Of a stretch of 64,000 nt of DNA, positions 40,579-49,960 are shown piece after piece (position 1 is the first letter of the stretch; each line of letters opens with the position of its first letter). The stretch is from Rhodopirellula europaea 6C (GTDB taxonomy: Bacteria; Planctomycetota; Planctomycetia; Pirellulales; Pirellulaceae). The notes under the pieces are model-generated. The model saw only the letters and a list, made by a program, of their open reading frames with translations. It ran no database searches and had not been told where the DNA came from. The DNA is taken from the NCBI RefSeq assembly GCF_000338295.1, contig NZ_ANMO01000067.1, forward strand, positions 58,916 through 122,915, read 5' to 3'. Both the position numbers and the translations under genes were made by a program.

Positions 40579-40847
40579 TGGCGAATCCTTGGGTAGGTAC
40601 AGAGATCCCTGCGGAGGCACTGGCGCCCTTGGGTAGGCACCGAGGCCACGGCGGGACCGAGGCCCATGGCAGGGACCGAGGCAAATGATGGTGGGAAACA
40701 GCCATTCTACCTCACCGGGATTCGCATTGAGTGGTTCGATCGGCATCGAGCCGGGGCGGTCGCGATTGACCAAATGCCTTCGTTTCAGGGTATCGATCTG
40801 TTTCGCCCGCTATATCCCCCGTAGGTTCAGGCGTTTATCCTACGACC

Positions 40848-42401
40848 ATGAGCGAATTCCTCCTCTATTACCGACGCCCCGACCCGACGACGTGGGTTTA
40901 CATGTCGTCGTTTTTGACGATTGGCCTGTTCTTCGTCTTCCGTCGTTTTTGGAGCATCCGCAACCTCGACATCGTGCTGTTGATCTTGCTGGCACCCGGG
41001 TTGTTGATGGTCAACGAGGGATACCGTCGGCAAACGCGTCTGGCTCGATTAGCGTCCGCGGAAATCAGTGCCGCCGCGAATACCAATCCCGTCGAAGCGG
41101 AAGTGGCCCCCGAGGAGGCTGCGCCAGCCGAGTTGTCTCCCACCGATGAAGCGACCTCCGAATCCGCAGCAATTCCCGATGAGCCGCCAATGGCGACGGA
41201 AGCACCCGCCGAACCCGAATCACCTCCGGCACCGCGTGAACTGACCGCGGAAGAATTGACTCGGCTTCAAGAGTCCGAACCCTACCGCCGAGCGGCCGGG
41301 TTGCAACGAACCGGGTTCATTACCTTGTTTGGCATCCAGTTCCTGGTGCTTGTGCGAATGTTGCTCGATCCGTTGATGGTTCGGCGACCGCTGCTGGATC
41401 CCAATCTCACGACCGGCGGATTGAACTTTTTGGGAATCTCACTGTTCATCTTCATGATGGCCAATGTCGTTGCCAGCACGCCTGAGATTCAACAAGAACA
41501 AGGTCCCAAGCTGGGCCCCGGTTACGCGCTGATCAACATGTTGCCAGCCATTCCAACGCGACCGATCAGCGAAGCGATCGCCGGTGCCGAACCACCGACG
41601 ATGGCTGAATTGACCGCCGCGGAACAACGCCGAACGATGATCGCGAAAATCATCGCCATCTTGGCTCAGTCCGCCGTGTTGATTGGCATTTTGTTGATCG
41701 GCAACCGACACTTCGGAAACCTCCGCGCCGGTGCCGGTTGTGCGACGCTGTATCTGCTCATGCCTTACACAGCTCAAATGACCGGACGCGTTGACCACGT
41801 GGTTCCCGCTGCGCTGATCCTGTGGGCGGTGCTGATGTATCGCAAACCACTGATCGCCGGACTATTCATCGGTGCTGCGGCCGGGTTGTTGTACTACCCG
41901 CTGTTTCTGTTGCCGCTGTGGTGCAGTTTCTACTGGCAACGGGGCGTCGGACGTTTCGCGGGCGCCGTGCTGGTCTCGCTGACAGTGTTGATGGCGTTGC
42001 TCGCCTTCGCCGGAGGTGAACCGTTCCTGACACATGTTCAGCGGATGTTCGGGGTGCTCAATCCCAACAAAGGTCCCAATGAACTGACCGGGATTTGGGA
42101 ACTGGGTTGGAATCCGATCTGGCGTTTGCCAGTGATCGTCGGCTACGTGATCCTGAGCTTCTTCTTCGCGGTTTGGCCCGGACAAAAGAACTTGGGCATT
42201 CTGATCAGTTGCTCAGCCGCTTTGATGGTCGCGGCACAATTCTGGCACGGCTACGGCGGTGGACTCTACATGTCCTGGTTCCTGCCGTTGTTGCTGCTGA
42301 CCATTTTTCGACCCAACCTTCAAGACCGAGTGGCGACGAAAGTCATCGATGGGCGTTCGCGTCCAACCCGTCGGTCCTCCACCGCATTGGATGCAGCCTG
42401 A
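40848..42401 (+). CDS. Multi-pass membrane protein of unknown function
   Basis: 517 residues with about 10-11 hydrophobic helices. A first pair of helices (residues about 17-55) is separated from the rest by an Ala/Glu/Pro-rich acidic linker of some 80 residues (about 70-145). Later helices include AVLIGILLIG, ILWAVLMYRKPLIAGLFIGA and WFLPLLLLTIF. The central motif YLLMPYTAQMTGRVDHVVPA recalls GT-C/GT87-type glycosyltransferases, which have lumenal acidic residues, but no conclusive signature is present. The MutS-like gene begins five bases after its stop, indicating an operon. Confidence 0.75.
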   Translation: MSEFLLYYRRPDPTTWVYMSSFLTIGLFFVFRRFWSIRNLDIVLLILLAPGLLMVNEGYRRQTRLARLASAEISAAANTNPVEAEVAPEEAAPAELSPTDEATSESAAIPDEPPMATEAPAEPESPPAPRELTAEELTRLQESEPYRRAAGLQRTGFITLFGIQFLVLVRMLLDPLMVRRPLLDPNLTTGGLNFLGISLFIFMMANVVASTPEIQQEQGPKLGPGYALINMLPAIPTRPISEAIAGAEPPTMAELTAAEQRRTMIAKIIAILAQSAVLIGILLIGNRHFGNLRAGAGCATLYLLMPYTAQMTGRVDHVVPAALILWAVLMYRKPLIAGLFIGAAAGLLYYPLFLLPLWCSFYWQRGVGRFAGAVLVSLTVLMALLAFAGGEPFLTHVQRMFGVLNPNKGPNELTGIWELGWNPIWRLPVIVGYVILSFFFAVWPGQKNLGILISCSAALMVAAQFWHGYGGGLYMSWFLPLLLLTIFRPNLQDRVATKVIDGRSRPTRRSSTALDAA

Positions 42402-42406
42402 AACGG

Positions 42407-44314
42407 ATGTCCGACTACGCTTCCCAGATCGAGACCATCGATCACGATTTGAAGGATCTCGAATCTTCCGACTCTCGGTTTGCCGTCTGGCGAATGGTGT
42501 TCTTCGTCGGCTTGGTTTTGGGAATTGGTTTTTCACTCGCGACCCAACACACGATTTGGATCTGCGTGGCCGCGGGGTCTTTGATCGCATTTTTGGTGAC
42601 CGTCGTTCGTAACGAAACCGTTCGCGAACGAATGCAGTTGCTTCGCAACCATTCGCGGACCTTGCATCGATTGCAGGCCAGATTGCAACGAGATTGGAAA
42701 TCGCTCGCTCGCGACAGTGTGGGTATTCGATCGGCTGAGATCCAACTCACGCCTGAACAACAAGCATTGGCGGGTGACCTCGATCTGGTCGGTGATGCGT
42801 CGCTGTTCCAGCTGACTTCCATGGCCGCCACCACGCCCGGCGTTCGAACTTTGGCGAATTGGTTGTGCAGCCCTGTTGATCCGCCGCTCCCGAAAGATCG
42901 ACACGCATCGGTCAAACATCTCGCCGATCAGCCTGAGAACCGATTGCGGTTTTATGTCCTCGCCCGTGACATCGGTGGCAGCACCGGTGACCCGGAATCA
43001 TTCGTCCAGTGGTCCAAAGAACCCAACTGGTTGCCACCTCATCGATGGCTGATTCCATGGGGCAACTTCACCGCCGTGGTGGCAATCCTTCTCGTTCTCG
43101 GCATGATCATTGGCTCGATTACCGGTCAAGAAGATTCGGGACGAATGGCGATGTACGGGTTGATTGGAGTCGCGGTGCTGAACCTAGCCATCGGTTCGTT
43201 CTTGCTCGGCCCGGTCGCAGCCATCTTTCAAATTGCGATGGCGTCGCGACGCAGCGTCAACGATTACGCCGAACTGTTCGATGCGGCGAGTTGGTTGCCG
43301 GAATCGCCTGCCGATCCCGCTGGGCCGACCGCTCACATCCGCCGGACTCTGCTCGGAGACGACGAGGGTTCCCAATCGGCTTCCACAGGCATGCGCGAAC
43401 TGGCCCAGGTCGCTCGCATGGGTGGGCTGAAACAAACCGCGTCCACGTTCCTGCTGTATCTGCCGCTGCAAGCGTTCTGGTTGTGGGACGTTCGCGTGCT
43501 GCGTCGACTGGAAGGTTGGAAGTCGCGTTACTCCAGCCAGATCCCCGAGTGGTTTGATGCTCTCGGCGAACTCGAAGCTTTGATGTCGATCGCCGCCCTG
43601 CAACATGATTCACCGGAGTGGTCGTCGCCCGAGTGGCTCGAAGATGAATCCACCATCACATTCAAAGGGTTGGGGCACCCGTTGCTGAAAGACGACGCAC
43701 GAGTCACCAACGACGTCACGATCGGGCCGACCGGAACATTGTTGCTCGTCACCGGCAGCAACATGTCCGGCAAAAGCACGATGTTGCGAAGTGCTGGGCT
43801 GAACGTCGCTCTCGCTATGGCCGGCGGACCGGTGTGTTGCCGGCACATGAGTTTGCCGCCCGTCGAAATGGGAACCAGCATCCGAGTCAGTGATGACCTC
43901 AGCCAAGGCGTCTCATACTACATGGCGGAATTGAATCGCTTGTCGGCGGTTGTCACGCATGCTCGGCAGTTGGCCGAACAACGCGCCGCCGGCTCTACCA
44001 ACCGAATCCAGTTCTTCTTACTCGACGAAATCCTTCAAGGAACCAACAGTCGCGAACGCCAGATCGCCGTTGCCCGCGTGCTGCGATTCTTGGTCGACGC
44101 CGGTGCGATCGGTGCCATCACGACGCACGACTTGGAACTCGCCGATGATCCTGAACTGATGAAACTCGCGCACACCGTTCACTTCCGCGAAACGATCACG
44201 CCCGACGCCAGCGGCGATGAACGAATGACGTTCGACTACAAAATGCGAGACGGCGTGTCACCCACCACCAACGCCCTGCGACTGCTCGAGATCGTCGGCT
44301 TGGGCGAGAAGTAA
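42407..44314 (+). CDS. Membrane-anchored MutS-like ATPase
   Basis: 635 residues from the ATG at 42407, five bases after the upstream stop; the longer frame overlaps the previous gene. Two transmembrane helices lie near the N-terminus (about 28-46 and 50-67) and two more in the middle (about 225-275). The core/clamp-like helices flank the second pair. The C-terminal MutS ATPase domain is complete: Walker A TGSNMSGKST (residues 449-458), ISDDLSQGVSYY-like region, Walker B FFLLDEILQGTNSRER, and TTHDLELAD. The mismatch-recognition domain I is absent, so a role in classical mismatch repair is unlikely; MutS2-like or membrane-linked roles are possible. Confidence 0.85.
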   Translation: MSDYASQIETIDHDLKDLESSDSRFAVWRMVFFVGLVLGIGFSLATQHTIWICVAAGSLIAFLVTVVRNETVRERMQLLRNHSRTLHRLQARLQRDWKSLARDSVGIRSAEIQLTPEQQALAGDLDLVGDASLFQLTSMAATTPGVRTLANWLCSPVDPPLPKDRHASVKHLADQPENRLRFYVLARDIGGSTGDPESFVQWSKEPNWLPPHRWLIPWGNFTAVVAILLVLGMIIGSITGQEDSGRMAMYGLIGVAVLNLAIGSFLLGPVAAIFQIAMASRRSVNDYAELFDAASWLPESPADPAGPTAHIRRTLLGDDEGSQSASTGMRELAQVARMGGLKQTASTFLLYLPLQAFWLWDVRVLRRLEGWKSRYSSQIPEWFDALGELEALMSIAALQHDSPEWSSPEWLEDESTITFKGLGHPLLKDDARVTNDVTIGPTGTLLLVTGSNMSGKSTMLRSAGLNVALAMAGGPVCCRHMSLPPVEMGTSIRVSDDLSQGVSYYMAELNRLSAVVTHARQLAEQRAAGSTNRIQFFLLDEILQGTNSRERQIAVARVLRFLVDAGAIGAITTHDLELADDPELMKLAHTVHFRETITPDASGDERMTFDYKMRDGVSPTTNALRLLEIVGLGEK

Positions 44315-44548
44315 GATTGTCGGGCTGAGTTTCAGTTGGATTGCTGCAACATGAACCTCTCCTGAAACGAAGTTTGGGGAGAGCGATATACTAGGTCGAG
44401 CGACGCCGTTCAGGCGTACGCGAGGGTGAGGGCCGGGCATGGGAAGCGGCGCGCATTGCACTCCCATCAAACAGCGAGCTCGATTTCGAGTTATGATCGA
44501 GCCCCCACCAGGCTCCCTCAAAACTCCCCACCTTCTGAGTGATCGATC

Positions 44549-45730
44549 ATGCAACGACGACACTTTCTCGCCGCCACCGCAGCGGCCAGCCTCGCAACAC
44601 CCGCTCTCGCCCAAGCGAACTCAGACTCACTCAAAGCGGTCGCGATCGGGCACACCGGACGAGGCGACTTTGGTCATGGACTCGATAGCATCTGGCAACG
44701 CTTGCCCGACACCAAACTGGTGGCCATCGCGGATGCCAACCCGGAAGGACTGAAACGAGCCCAACAGCGGCTCAAGGTGGATCGCGGCTATGACGACTAC
44801 CGCGTGATGCTTGATGAAATTCGTCCCGACATCGTAGCGGTGTGCCCGCGACACGTGGACCAACATCACGACATGGCAATGGCTGCGATCCAGTCCGGTG
44901 CCCGCGGCATCTACATCGAGAAACCATTTGTTCCAACACCCGCGGAAGCAGACTCACTCATCACGGCCTGCAAACAACACAACGCGAAAATCGCGATCGC
45001 TCATCGGAACCGATACCATCCCACACTGCCGTTTGTACGCGAGCTGATCGAGGGCGGTGAAATCGGGCGTCTTCTCGAAATTCGTGGTCGAGGCAAAAGT
45101 GATCCTCGCGGTGGAGTCGAAGACCTCTGGGTCTTGGGAACCCACGTTCTGAACCTGACGCATTATTTGGCCGGTGACCCCGTGTCCTGCTCGGCATCTT
45201 TGATGCAAGACGGTCGCTTGGTCGAACCATCTGACATCAGAGAAGGTCGCGAGGGTTTAGGGCTGATGGCAGGCAACGCCGTGCATGCTCGCTATCAAAT
45301 GAAGAGCGGCATCGTCGCGACGTTTGATTCCATCGCCAATGACGGCACCGAGAACGCAGGGTTCGGGTTGCGACTGATTGGAAGCAAAGGCACGATCGCG
45401 ATTCACATTGACAAGAGTCCGCTGGCGTACCTGTTGCCCGGCAACCCCTTTCGAACGCCCACCGAACCAGTTGCCTGGATCCCCATCACCGCCGCTGGAA
45501 TCGGCAAACCCGAACCGCGAAAGGATCTGCGACAAATGGTCGAACACCATGGCTTCCCCGCTCGCGATTTGGTCACCGCGATTCGCGAAGATCGCCAACC
45601 GCTTTGCGATGCCAGCCAAGGACGTACGACCGTCGAGATGGTTTGTGCCGTTCTCGAATCACACCGTCAAAACGGAGCCGTGGTGCCGTTTCCATTGAAG
45701 CACCGCGACAACCCACTTTCACGTTTTTAG
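44549..45730 (+). CDS. Gfo/Idh/MocA family oxidoreductase, exported
   Basis: 393 residues. The N-terminus MQRRHFLAATAAASLATPAL is a short twin-arginine signal. The Rossmann start is VAIGHTGRGDFGHGL, the catalytic region is GIYIEKPFVPTPAEAD with a Glu-Lys-Pro, and IAHRNRYHPTLPFV continues the family pattern. The likely substrate is a sugar or inositol derivative, unresolved. This copy shares little beyond motifs with the one at 37676, so it is not a recent duplicate. A REP-like repeat follows 35 bases after the stop. Confidence 0.9.
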   Translation: MQRRHFLAATAAASLATPALAQANSDSLKAVAIGHTGRGDFGHGLDSIWQRLPDTKLVAIADANPEGLKRAQQRLKVDRGYDDYRVMLDEIRPDIVAVCPRHVDQHHDMAMAAIQSGARGIYIEKPFVPTPAEADSLITACKQHNAKIAIAHRNRYHPTLPFVRELIEGGEIGRLLEIRGRGKSDPRGGVEDLWVLGTHVLNLTHYLAGDPVSCSASLMQDGRLVEPSDIREGREGLGLMAGNAVHARYQMKSGIVATFDSIANDGTENAGFGLRLIGSKGTIAIHIDKSPLAYLLPGNPFRTPTEPVAWIPITAAGIGKPEPRKDLRQMVEHHGFPARDLVTAIREDRQPLCDASQGRTTVEMVCAVLESHRQNGAVVPFPLKHRDNPLSRF

Positions 45731-45764
45731 AGAGCTGTTGTAGACGACCTCCCGGTTCCCTTTG

Positions 45765-45824
45765 TAGCGGAAGGGCGCGAGCCCTCCGGTATCGAGGCAC
45801 CGGGCGGCTTGCGCCGCTCCGCTA
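45765..45824 (+). repeat. REP-like palindromic repeat family B, copy 1
   Basis: A 60-bp element with inverted ends TAGCGGA and TCCGCTA and two internal hairpins: GGGC-GCGA-GCCC, and a GCGGC/GCCGC stem around TTGC. It lies between two convergent genes, about 34 bases from each stop codon. Copies at 48431-48475 (same orientation, degenerate left end) and 49961-50016 (reverse orientation). Confidence 0.8.
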
Positions 45825-45857
45825 GAAGAAGAATGCTCTTTCGGTACAGTTTTCGAA

Positions 45858-46838
45858 TCAAATGCTGGTCGGGGGTGACATCCACAGCACGGTGGATTCA
45901 CAGGCATTCAATTCCACTGAGTCACACGCCGCGGGCAACAACACGCTCTCGCCGGTCGCCAGTTTCATTGGGCCATCTTGGTTCGACAGAGTCGCTTCGC
46001 CGGAAATCACCGTCAACAAGTGACAACGGTCATCACCGCCAATCGTTTGATCGGTGTCGTGCACCCGTCGCAGAACGAACTTGTCGCACTCGACCAACGT
46101 TTCCGTGCCGCTGTGAATCGGTTTTCGAATCGGATCCACCGGGCCTCGTTCGTAGTCCGACACTTCGAGTGACGATTCAATATGCAGCGGTCGGGATTTG
46201 CCCGATGCATCCACGCGATTCCAATCAAACAACCGAAACGTCGTGTTGCTGGATTGTTGAATCTCAGCGACGACCAACCCACCGCCCAATGCGTGCACGG
46301 TTCCCGCGGGAATGAAGACACAGTCTCCCACTTCGGGATGATAGGAGTGCAGCGCACGATCGGTTTCGCCGGCCAACATCATCTCTCGCAAGGATTCGCG
46401 ATCGACGCCTTCCTTCAATCCTGAATAGATCACGCTGTCAGGTTCACTGTGCAGGATCACCCAAGCCTCGGTCTTGCCCAGATCCGGCGGTTGCATCGTT
46501 GCACCGTAGGCATCGTCCGGGTGAACTTGCACCGACAACACACGGTTGCAATCCAGAAACTTCAGAAGCAACGGAAACGTCTTTGCATCTGGGTTGGCCG
46601 CCACCCAGTCATTGCCCATCAACCACTGGCGACGGTTGGCAAACAGTTCGCCCAACGATTGCCCCGCCAGTTCGCCACTGGTGACGACACTTTGGTCTTC
46701 GCCGTGATCGACGATCTCCCAGCTCTCGGCGTAGTCGTCCGCGTCACCGATCGGCTTGTGAAGCATTTCGCCCAATCGGCGTCCGCCCCAAATCGTCTGT
46801 TTGAGCAGCGGGCAAAAACGCAGTGGTGTCGAAGTCAT
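45858..46838 (-). CDS. manA: Mannose-6-phosphate isomerase, class I type
   Basis: 326 residues. The cupin zinc site is visible: VQVHPDDAYG (Gln/His), KTEAWVIL (Glu) and FIPAGTVHALGGG (His). The start LKQTIWGGRRLGEML is typical of the shorter bacterial ManA/YvyI class. It interconverts fructose-6-phosphate and mannose-6-phosphate, supplying mannose for envelope polysaccharides or feeding mannose into glycolysis. Single gene; its 3' end shares the REP-like element with the convergent oxidoreductase gene. Confidence 0.93.
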   Translation of the reverse strand: MTSTPLRFCPLLKQTIWGGRRLGEMLHKPIGDADDYAESWEIVDHGEDQSVVTSGELAGQSLGELFANRRQWLMGNDWVAANPDAKTFPLLLKFLDCNRVLSVQVHPDDAYGATMQPPDLGKTEAWVILHSEPDSVIYSGLKEGVDRESLREMMLAGETDRALHSYHPEVGDCVFIPAGTVHALGGGLVVAEIQQSSNTTFRLFDWNRVDASGKSRPLHIESSLEVSDYERGPVDPIRKPIHSGTETLVECDKFVLRRVHDTDQTIGGDDRCHLLTVISGEATLSNQDGPMKLATGESVLLPAACDSVELNACESTVLWMSPPTSI

Positions 46839-46946
46839 GAAAATGTCCGTTTGTTTCCGGCAAAGTGTGTCGTAAGCAAGAGCCTAATTCTATTTTCTAC
46901 GCCTTCGTTCATTTCACTGACTCGATCGCCAACGCCCATGCGTTAG

Positions 46947-46978
46947 TACATGCTGGAGAACGATCCCAATAGCATGTA
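46947..46978. other. Stem-loop, 8-bp perfect inverted repeat
   Basis: TACATGCT and AGCATGTA form a perfect 8-bp inverted repeat separated by 16 bases. It lies about 55 bases downstream of the small gene at 47035-47271 (minus strand) and about 110 bases upstream of manA. It could be a 3'-end hairpin for the former or an operator for the latter. No T-run is present. Confidence 0.4.
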
Positions 46979-47034
46979 ATCCAGTCCAGCCTCATTGAGA
47001 GCGGCGATGATTCTCGAAACCGATTGTTGAAGAT

Positions 47035-47271
47035 TCACTGCTCCGACAAGGTCCTATTCTGCATGCGACGCATCAACTCGATCCGCTCGAACAACAAACG
47101 CTTGACCGTCGCTTCATCGGCAAGTGGATCACGCTCTCGAATGCCGTCTTCCACCACGCGGATCGCCAGTTCCGAATGTTCCAATCCCACTAGCACGCGT
47201 TGCTCTCGCGACGTGTTGACCGCCTGAGCCACGCGGGATCGCAACGGATCGAAAGGTGAGGAAGAACTCAT
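47035..47271 (-). CDS. Small hypothetical helical protein
   Basis: 78 residues from the ATG at 47271 (MSSSSPFDPLRSRVAQAVNT); the frame extends 21 codons upstream without added support. The sequence is charged and predicted helical (LVGLEHSELAIRVVEDGIRE, VKRLLFERIELMRRM) with no Cys and no membrane segment. The amino-acid composition is protein-like, unlike most shadow frames here. I do not recognise it. It sits between the membrane protein gene and manA, all on the minus strand, and could be a small regulator or assembly factor. Confidence 0.5.
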   Translation of the reverse strand: MSSSSPFDPLRSRVAQAVNTSREQRVLVGLEHSELAIRVVEDGIRERDPLADEATVKRLLFERIELMRRMQNRTLSEQ

Positions 47272-47390
47272 ACTCTTCGCTATTGAAAACTGATTTTGAC
47301 CAGATGAACTGGTGACCGAAAAACCGTCACTCAATTGTACCCGAATGCTCGCAAAAAAAGCCGGCCGGTTTCACGAGGTTCTGAACGATG

Positions 47391-48299
47391 TCACCGGAGC
47401 GGATCAGTCACCTTTTCGGACCGAGCCTTCGGCAAGCGATACCACTCGAGCCCAATGAAAGTTGGATGTTTGACGACCAACCATCGCACCAAAAACAGAT
47501 TGCACGCAATCCAACCCGCCGTTACCGAAAACGTGATCCAGAAATCAGATTCCGTCCAGTTCCCAATCCAAGCAATCGCTGCCAACACCGCCCATGCGAG
47601 ATAAAACGCCGTCCAAGCGATGCGACGGCGGAGAAGACTCCAGTGGCGAGCCATCGACATCCACGTTGGGATCAGCACCACGAACCAGCCAAGAAACGCG
47701 GAGCCGAGCCCACCCATCAAAATGATCAGGAAGACAAACCCCGTCCCAAAGAGTCCGACGATTCGTACGAATATCACCTGCTGCTGCAAGCGTGCGACCG
47801 CGATGTAAATTGCCACCGCTGCGGTCAAGAGCATGAGATCCGCGACGGAAACTCTTGCCGGGCTAATCGGCTCGTTGGAAACACGATCGCGAAGCCGCAC
47901 CCGAAAGTATTTTGCGATGCCGACCCAGAACATAGTGGCGATCAGGGAAAGGGAGACCGCGAACAAAGTGCCTGAGACGACCGCATAATCGTTCTCCCAA
48001 GCGTCCAACGGTGAGGTCCCGTCAACAAGCCACTCGAACAAATTGTGCACAATGATCAACACCATTGCGCACCCAAACGCCGTAGCAAAAGTCCGCAGGA
48101 CATTCCGCCAAATCTGCCCGGGGCAAAGCACGCATTGAATCGCCGACCAAGTCACAAACCAAGCCAGGCCCGCGGACATCAGCAGCAGCGAGACCAAATC
48201 GGGCCCGCTACTATGATTGTATGATTGAACGACTGTACCAATCGCGATTACAACCCAGCACACCCACTGCAATCGAGTAATACGTTGGGTTGGCGTCAT
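47391..48299 (-). CDS. Hypothetical multi-pass membrane protein
   Basis: 302 residues from the ATG at 48299 (MTPTQRITRLQW); an in-frame ATG at 48350 is possible. Seven or eight hydrophobic helices, for example WVCWVVIAIGTVV, LLLMSAGLAWFVTWSA, MVLIIVHNLFEWLV, ADLMLLTAAVAIYIAVA and IILMGGLGSAFLGWFVVLIP. No catalytic motif is evident and the family is not recognised. It stands alone between sufD and the small gene at 47035; repeats lie upstream of it at 48396-48475. Confidence 0.7.
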   Translation of the reverse strand: MTPTQRITRLQWVCWVVIAIGTVVQSYNHSSGPDLVSLLLMSAGLAWFVTWSAIQCVLCPGQIWRNVLRTFATAFGCAMVLIIVHNLFEWLVDGTSPLDAWENDYAVVSGTLFAVSLSLIATMFWVGIAKYFRVRLRDRVSNEPISPARVSVADLMLLTAAVAIYIAVARLQQQVIFVRIVGLFGTGFVFLIILMGGLGSAFLGWFVVLIPTWMSMARHWSLLRRRIAWTAFYLAWAVLAAIAWIGNWTESDFWITFSVTAGWIACNLFLVRWLVVKHPTFIGLEWYRLPKARSEKVTDPLR

Positions 48300-48395
48300 T
48301 TGGTCCTCGGGGTGAGTGATCCTGACCATTATAAGCCAGGGTTCATTCACCTGCTGCTTGACCGTTTCCGCTTGGAATCACGCTCTGGCAGAAGT

Positions 48396-48414
48396 CACGG
48401 TGGGGACCACCGTG
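48396..48414. repeat. GGA-loop hairpin (family C), copy 1
   Basis: CACGGTGG and CCACCGTG form a perfect 8-bp stem with a GGA loop, followed by CTACA. It is 17 bases from the family B element at 48431. A second hairpin with the same loop and following CTACA but a different stem is at 49911-49929. Confidence 0.65.
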
Positions 48415-48430
48415 CTACAGGAATGCGGAT

Positions 48431-48475
48431 GAGGGCCCTCCGGATTCTCACCGGGCGGCTCGCGCCACTCCGCTA
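48431..48475 (+). repeat. REP-like palindromic repeat family B, copy 2
   Basis: It matches copy 1 through its right two-thirds (GGGC..CCTCCGG, CACCGGGCGGCTCGCGCC, CTCCGCTA), while the left TAGCGGA end has decayed. It lies 20 bases downstream of the sufD stop codon. Confidence 0.7.
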
Positions 48476-48494
48476 AGATAAACGGAACTCGAGA

Positions 48495-49805
48495 TCACTC
48501 GTATTCGCGGACTTGGCGTGCGATCGCGGCGGCCAGTGCGTCGCGGACGCTTTCGATCGTGATCCGGTCAAAGATCTGCTGGAAGAATCCACTGACGATC
48601 ATGCGAGTGGCTTCCTTCTGAGTGAAGCCTCGGCAACGGGCGTAGAAGATTTGCTCTTCGTCGACCTTCGCCGTTGTGCTGCCGTGGGTGCAACGCACGT
48701 CATCGGCTTCGATTTCCAGTCCAGGAATCGAGTCGGCTCGCGAATGATTGGACAGCACCAAGTTGTCGTTGCGTTGGTAACCGTCGGTCTTTTGAGCGAC
48801 TTTGTCGACCTTGATCATCCCACGCCACACGGTGCGGCTCTTGTCCTGTTGAGCGGACTTGTACAAGAAGTCGCTGTGGCAGTTCGGCGCCCGGTGGTAC
48901 TGCTGGGTGTGATAAGCCAGATGCTGACGGCCTTCCGTGAACATCACACCGTTGACTTGGCAATTGGCACCCTCGCCCACCATGTCGACCGATTGGTTGA
49001 CCTTGGACAGGCCCGACCCCATCGCGGCGATGGTCCACTGAAGCTGCGAATCGCGATCGATCGTGGCTTGTTGGTGCGCGAAGTGATACGTCTTGTGCCC
49101 CCATTCTTGGACGTTGACGTACCGCAGATGCGAACCGGGTTTTTGGATCAGCTCGACCGCACCCATGTGCAAACCGGCCGCTTCTGGATTGGCACTGTTG
49201 CACTCGTGAAGAACGGTCGCTTCCGCTCCGTCTTCCAACACGATCAATGTGTGAGCCGTGTCGGTTCCGCCGTCGCTCAGCGTCGAACCGAGGTAGATCG
49301 GTTTTTCGATCACGACGCCACGGGGCACGTACAGAAATTGACCACCGGACCAGAACGCAGCATGCAGTGCGGCGAACTTGTCGTAGTCAGGATCCACGAC
49401 CGTGTAGAGGAACGGGCGAACCTTGTCCGGTTGTTCGCGGCACAGACGTTCCAAGCTGCCGAAGATCACACCTTTGGCGGCGAGTTCTTCGTCCAGCGAT
49501 TCGGAAATCACTTGGCTGTCGTAAGTTTCCAAAACTCCGCCGGGTTCCACCCCATCACGAAGTTGGTGAACGGCGGGGACATCGCCTGCGGTCGCTTCGA
49601 CGGGCGGAGCGAACTTTTTGATTTGGAAGGTTCGAATGTCCGTGCGAATCCATTCTTCGCTACGACGAGCGGGCCAGTCCATCGCATCGGCATGCGAGAA
49701 GGATTCCCGTCGCAGGTCGGTCAACCATTGTGGTTCATCTTTCCGCGATGCGAGAAAGGCTTCGAAGCCAGCGGCATCGAACGTGAGGGTTGAGGTGGTG
49801 GTCAT
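48495..49805 (-). CDS. sufD: Fe-S cluster assembly protein SufD
   Basis: 436 residues with the SufB/SufD beta-helix core. Characteristic stretches include GGQFLYVPRGVVIEKPIYLG, VLEDGAEATVLHECNSAN, HAHQQATIDRDSQLQWTIAA-like repeats and HNHSRADSIPGLEIEADDVR near the end, followed by CTHGSTTAKVDEEQIFYARC and GFTQKEATRMIVSGFFQQI. SufD partners SufB and SufC in the SufBC2D scaffold. It is separated from sufB by 280 bases that hold a hairpin and a REP-like repeat, so its expression could be lower than, or uncoupled from, that of sufB. Confidence 0.94.
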   Translation of the reverse strand: MTTTSTLTFDAAGFEAFLASRKDEPQWLTDLRRESFSHADAMDWPARRSEEWIRTDIRTFQIKKFAPPVEATAGDVPAVHQLRDGVEPGGVLETYDSQVISESLDEELAAKGVIFGSLERLCREQPDKVRPFLYTVVDPDYDKFAALHAAFWSGGQFLYVPRGVVIEKPIYLGSTLSDGGTDTAHTLIVLEDGAEATVLHECNSANPEAAGLHMGAVELIQKPGSHLRYVNVQEWGHKTYHFAHQQATIDRDSQLQWTIAAMGSGLSKVNQSVDMVGEGANCQVNGVMFTEGRQHLAYHTQQYHRAPNCHSDFLYKSAQQDKSRTVWRGMIKVDKVAQKTDGYQRNDNLVLSNHSRADSIPGLEIEADDVRCTHGSTTAKVDEEQIFYARCRGFTQKEATRMIVSGFFQQIFDRITIESVRDALAAAIARQVREYE

Positions 49806-49910
49806 GGAGAAAAAATGAAAAGGGTGTTTTGCGGTGTTTAGTGAATGGAAGGTCGCTCGGAAAAGCCGTTGAGAAAGACTCTGGTGTCAATCAACCTCGT
49901 TCTTTGCGAA

Positions 49911-49929
49911 CTCGGCGGGGACCGCCGAG
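49911..49929. repeat. GGA-loop hairpin (family C), copy 2
   Basis: CTCGGCGG and CCGCCGAG form a perfect 8-bp stem with a GGA loop, followed by CTACA, as at 48396-48414. The stem bases differ from copy 1 by compensated changes. It is inside the sufB-sufD spacer, 31 bases from a family B element. Confidence 0.65.
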
Positions 49930-49960
49930 CTACATGTTGTGGTGGGCAACAGATCGTCTT

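Noticed and set aside
48513..49793. A 426-codon open frame antisense to sufD
   Set aside because: A shadow of the well-supported sufD gene; no start signal or protein character.
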